Shown piece by piece: positions 16,154-19,542 of a DNA stretch of 19,542 nucleotides. Numbering within the stretch: the stretch's first letter is position 1; the number at the start of each line of letters is the position of its first letter. The notes below the pieces were generated by a model, which worked only from the letters and a program-made list of their open reading frames with translations, did no database searches and was not told the DNA's origin. A program made the position numbers and the translations under genes. The stretch lies in NCBI GenBank assembly GCA_002179805.1, contig NAVB01001687.1:1-19542 (forward strand), read 5' to 3'. Origin of the DNA: Acanthamoeba lenticulata. Taxonomy: Eukaryota; Discosea; Longamoebia; Acanthamoebidae.

Positions 16154-18508
16154 ATGTCGTCCTTTCGGCTGCCCGTGATGAAGGGCAAAAGGGCGGCCAA
16201 CATGCAACGTTGGCAATCCAATTACACCTTAACCTCCTCTTCTGCTTCTTCACCTCCACCCTCGCGAAGAGAGCGTGAGCCAGAATCGAGGAGTGAATGC
16301 GCGGTATGTTTGGAGCCCTACGCCATTGGCGACGTGCAGGCAGATCAGACGACGATGGAGGAAGATTTGCAGGAGAACGTTGTCGACCAGTCGTCTGAGG
16401 TGGGCGCGTACAAGCGGATGCCCTATCTCTTGCATTGTGGTCACAGCTTCTGTGGGTCGTGCCTCGAGCATTGTGCCCAGTCTGAGGTGTCACGATCCCC
16501 CTCTAGATCGCTGTTCTTTGGTTCGCTTTTCCATCCTTCTTCTATTTCGTCCACCTTGCGAGGAAGGACAAGGCCTCCGAATCGTTCCTTCTCTTCTTCA
16601 TCAACCCGCCCGCGGGTGCAAGTGAGTCTGGAGTGCCCCGTGTGCCGCCTTCGCACGCCGTACGACTCGGCGCGCGGGCCGGTGGGTGGCCTTCCCAAGA
16701 ACTACGAACTCGTCGAAGCCATTCGCATCATCCGCTGCCTCGTTTCGGCGTCCTCCGCGGCTGTTCGCAAACGAAAGCGGCGCGGCCTCGACCATGACCA
16801 GTCTGACGACGATGGCGATGACAGTTATGATGATGATGATGAGGACGACAACGACAGCGATGATGAAGACGACGATGATGACATGTTGTGGCGACGAGCT
16901 TCGGGCAAGGGAGGTGAGAAGGAGGAAAAAAGGCGCGATAAGAAGAGGTCGAGACGGCTCTGGCGCGTCCGGCCGGCCGCCGTCTCTACTCGAGATGCCG
17001 CCATTGCCACCGCCGTTGTAGGTGAGGACGACAACACGCCTCTGCCATCAGCGCCTCCGGCCTATCTCGTCCTTGGCGAACTGCAGCAGCAGCAGCAGCA
17101 GGACGAGGAGCACGCCGAAGGCTCGGTTGGCGGGCACCATGGCGAGCCGCTGAACGCCAACACAAACCAGAACAGCAGCGCGGCGGTGGCCGGAGAGAGG
17201 GCCACGCAAGAGGACGAGGAGTCGACCGACCCGCCGCCATCCGCCCCGCCACCCCCCTTCCCTCTGCATCTGTTTCAGTATGGCGATTACGTATACGATC
17301 ACCGCCACTCGACCTCGACCTCGTCATCTCCATCCTTCTCTTTTCCTTCTTCTTCTTCTTCTAGTTCTTCGTCATCCTCCTCGTCCTTCTCATTCTTTGC
17401 AACTTCCGCGTTGGTGCCGCAGCCGTCCATGCTCACATCGCCCTCATCCTCTTCCTCCTCGTCGCCGGCATCGTCATCGCTGCCTTCGTCGCCGCCGGCT
17501 TCGGCGTCGACAGTGGCTATGAAGGACGCCGAAGCTGGCCCTGATGAGCGAGCGGGCGGCAGCACCACTTCCATGTGGGTCGAGTCCGCCGCCGCGTGCA
17601 TGCGCTGTCAGGCCTCCTTTGGCCTGCTGGTGCGTCATCGCCGGTGCCACTACTGCGGCGGCCTCTTTTGCTACAGGTCTCGTCCCCCCATCCCCTGTTC
17701 CCTCCCCCCCCCCGCTCAGCACGGCCCTGAGCTCACAACGCGTTGTGTCCCATTGTGGGTGGCGCTGATCTGCTGCGCAGGTGCTGCTGGCAGTTCTGCG
17801 AGATGCCCGTCGCGTTCGGCTACCGCCGCAAGCAGCGAACCTGCGCAGGCTGCGCCCCGCGGCTGCTGGCCCGCCAGCAGCAGGCCGACGCTGGTGAAAA
17901 GCCCAGCGCGAGCCTATCGGACAGGGCCGATGGTCACGACCACGAACGGGCCGCCGCGCGGCCCTCGTTCGGCCTGCAGGACAAGCTGGCTGCCGTGTTT
18001 GACTTGTCATGTGCGTCTCCACACCCATAGGCTCATTCGCGTTCGGCGCGGCGGACGCCACTGACGCGCGTGACGACGAACACGCAGGCCGGACCATCGA
18101 GGCGGGCGTCAAGGCTGTGGCCATGGTCCGCGGTGAGCACGTCCCCGCTGCCCTCGACGGCGACGACGGCGGCGGCAATGGGGTCAGCCGCGGGAACGCG
18201 CGGCCGGCCTCTGAGTCGAGCCTGCTCTGGGGGCGGTGTCTCGGGGCCGCAGTCGCCCTGCCTCTGTTTGTCCTCGGGACGTCGTCCGTGCTTGTGGCAG
18301 CTGGTGCGTTCCTTCATGCGGCTTCATCCACTACATGAGCCTCTGTCTGACCTTGTAGCGGCCCCTACAAGGTGGGTTCCATGCGTGGAGCTTTCTCGCG
18401 CGCGAGCGGGGCAAGTGGGTCGAGGAGAAACGAATTGAGGAAGAGGAGGCGCGCCTCACCAAAGCTCGACTCCTTGGTGGTGGCCACCACCAAGCCCAGC
18501 CCGAGTGA
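16154..18508 (+). CDS. Membrane-anchored RING-FYVE protein, probable E3 ubiquitin ligase (4 exons)
   Basis: Exons 16154-17676, 17781-17932 (or -18010), 18031-18303 and 18372-18508; 694 or 720 aa. An N-terminal RING is split by inserts: Cys49/Cys52, then CGHSFCGSC (Cys95, His97, Cys100, Cys103), then CPVC (161-164). The middle is low complexity: an Asp-rich acidic run, a basic stretch, six Gln, Pro-rich parts and a run of 13 Ser. A FYVE-type zinc finger follows (about 475-532): Trp475, CMRC, RHRRCHYCGGLFC, then RTCAGC encoded after the first intron. A hydrophobic helix (LGAAVALPLFVLGTSSVLVA) and a charged tail (KWVEEKRIEEEEARLTKAR) end the protein. FYVE fingers usually bind phosphatidylinositol 3-phosphate on endosomes, and RINGs recruit E2 enzymes, so an endosomal ubiquitin ligase is likely (inference). 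Exon 2's 3' end is uncertain. The 138 nt at 16489-16626 inside the RING could also be an in-frame intron. Confidence 0.7.
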
Positions 18509-18546
18509 CCGTCTGTCCCAATTTGTACAGCTTTTGTAAATACCTA

Positions 18547-18564
18547 AATAAATACATAAATAAA
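18547..18564 (+). terminator. Tandem AATAAA polyadenylation signals
   Basis: AATAAA occurs at 18547-18552 and 18559-18564 within an AT-rich tract about 40 bases after the RING-FYVE stop and 30 bases before the next ATG. This marks the boundary between the two genes. Confidence 0.55.
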
Positions 18565-18593
18565 TCTCCATTTTTCGTTCTCCACAAGGCAAG

Positions 18594-19531
18594 ATGCCGG
18601 AAGGGACCGATTTTATGGCGGTCCCCTACGCTCGTACGCTGGTGCTGGGAGTGGTGTGGAATTGGTTCTGCACGACCTATGGGCGAGGCACCTTCGCACA
18701 CGTCACTTTCACCCTCGTTTCCATTTACGCCGTCGGCATCCCGTTGGCTCTCATCGGTACGCAGTGGGCAACACTGTGGCAAATCTCAAGATCTTGCTCA
18801 TTGTTGATTGTACAGGCTTTTGCTTTGATTGCTGCCAGCGGAGGAAGGGGCCGAGGGCCCAGCTGTTCCTCTCCGTCCTGTGGCGCGTCGTCTTCCTCAT
18901 CTTCTTGCAAGGTGCTGTCCGTCCCCGCTGAGCCACTCCTCAGTCTGGCTCACTCTCGAGAGGACGGCCCACCTCTGCGCTGCGGTGTGCAGTGATTCAT
19001 CTCGAGTGTGGCCAGCACTTGCTCGAGAAGGACGTGGCCAACGCGCAGACCTATTGCGAGTCGTTTGCTGCCCCGCTCGAGGAGTACCGGGCTCGTGAAG
19101 GCGCCTACCCGCTGCGTCTCTCGGTGCTGCCCTTCTACGCTGACCAGAAGCGAGCCGAAGCCAACCGTACGCTGGGTGCGTGCATTCATCTCTGTGTGCG
19201 TGCGCATGCACGTATGTTGCGAATGTATGCTCCGCTCGTTCAAGGGATCCACTCTGACCTGTGGGAAACAGAGCTATCCTGGATTGTGAAGGACCTGATC
19301 AAAGAAGAGGCCGCCGACATCGCCAACGTCAGCGGCCCCGAGGCAGACGAGTTGCTGTTCTATCGGGTGGCTGACGACGGCAGCGCCTACAGCTTTCGGT
19401 TTGACGACCCCTCGGTGATTGGCGGGCAGCAGTACGTGTACGAGAGCGCCACATCTGCGTGGAAGGTCGTGAACCAGACCAACAACGCCGTGCCTGGTGC
19501 CCACAAACACAGAGCAGCCCACGAGAAATAA
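18594..19531 (+). CDS. Membrane protein with a pilin-like C-terminal domain (4 exons)
   Basis: Exons 18594-18756, 18816-18911, 18993-19175 and 19272-19531 give 233 aa; introns are 59, 81 and 96 nt. ATG 18594 is the first in-frame ATG after the polyA signals of the preceding gene. Hydrophobic helices lie at about 13-29 (TLVLGVVWNWFCTTYG) and 34-55 (VTFTLVSIYAVGIPLALIG). A Cys cluster and basic loop (FCFDCCQRRKG) follow, then a third helix (LFLSVLWRVVFLIFLQVI). After it comes a helix that continues into CESFAAPLEEYRAREGAYPL. The last part has LLFYRVADDGSAYSFRFDDP and QYVYESATSAWKVV. The order 'membrane helix, long helix ending in Y-x4-G-x-YP-x2-L, then a DGS-x-Y-x-F strand and a final W' resembles bacterial pseudopilin-like domains (GspG-type). 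That resemblance is by eye and function is unknown. The stop codon overlaps AATAAA-type sequence at the window edge. Confidence 0.65.
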
Positions 19532-19542
19532 ACTCGAGTTTA

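Noticed and set aside
1..19542. CRISPR arrays, insertion sequences, rRNA genes, riboswitches
   Set aside because: No direct-repeat/spacer pattern, transposase frame, terminal inverted repeats or rRNA core sequence was seen. The only tandem repeats are the ankyrin units, coding homopolymers and one ATA microsatellite.

Overview
The window is nuclear DNA of an intron-rich, gene-dense, GC-rich protist. An amoebozoan close to Acanthamoeba is the best guess. The grounds are 44 short introns (about 55-125 nt) that I could reconstruct by joining reading frames, short intergenic gaps, long Gln/Ser/Asp-Glu runs in proteins, a 27-residue ankyrin-type repeat of the 'GGHLEVLQWA' kind common in amoebae and their giant viruses, and a eukaryotic gene set (MORC, COQ10, polyprenol reductase, NIF3, RING/FYVE). 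The assignment is inference; no rRNA or other taxonomic marker is present.

Layout. 1-96 (-) is the 5' end of an unknown gene. 794-2026 (+) is a four-helix membrane protein with a Pro/Tyr/Gln-rich tail (5 exons, one of 30 nt). 2132-2674 (-) is a 5'-truncated ankyrin-repeat fragment ending against a tRNA-Asn(GUU) gene at 2703-2775 (+). 2862-3463 (+) is a small cupin protein. 3633-7987 (-) is a 20-exon MORC-family GHKL ATPase with a CW zinc finger, a UBA-like segment, a long acidic/basic region, a coiled coil and two SUMO-acceptor motifs. Divergent from it, 8150-8881 (+) is an intronless protein that joins a MerT-like three-helix mercuric-ion transporter to a MerP-like heavy-metal (HMA) domain. 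8962-9333 (-) is a small type I membrane protein. 9700-11703 (+) is a DUF616 (TOD1/MUCI70)-type glycosyltransferase-like protein with a C-terminal membrane anchor. 11876-13772 (-) is NIF3L1 (9 exons), 13990-15000 (-) is SRD5A3 polyprenol/polyprenal reductase (intronless), and 15077-15969 (-) is mitochondrial COQ10 (4 exons). 16154-18508 (+) is a RING + FYVE + transmembrane protein. 18594-19531 (+) is a membrane protein whose last domain resembles pilin-like/GspG-type periplasmic domains.

How the genes relate. There is no operon. SRD5A3 (dolichol synthesis, ER) and COQ10 (ubiquinone carrier, mitochondrion) are adjacent and both act on polyisoprenoids, which may be chance. The MORC and MerT-MerP genes share a promoter of about 160 bp. 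The most unusual items are the eukaryotic MerT-MerP fusion, the MORC protein with a UBA-like insert and an altered CW cage, the RING-FYVE-TM protein, and a donor-site preference for GT-R-C-G rather than GTAAGT across the reconstructed introns.

All exon structures were built by eye from reading frame, GT/AG sites and family conservation. None was tested against transcripts.
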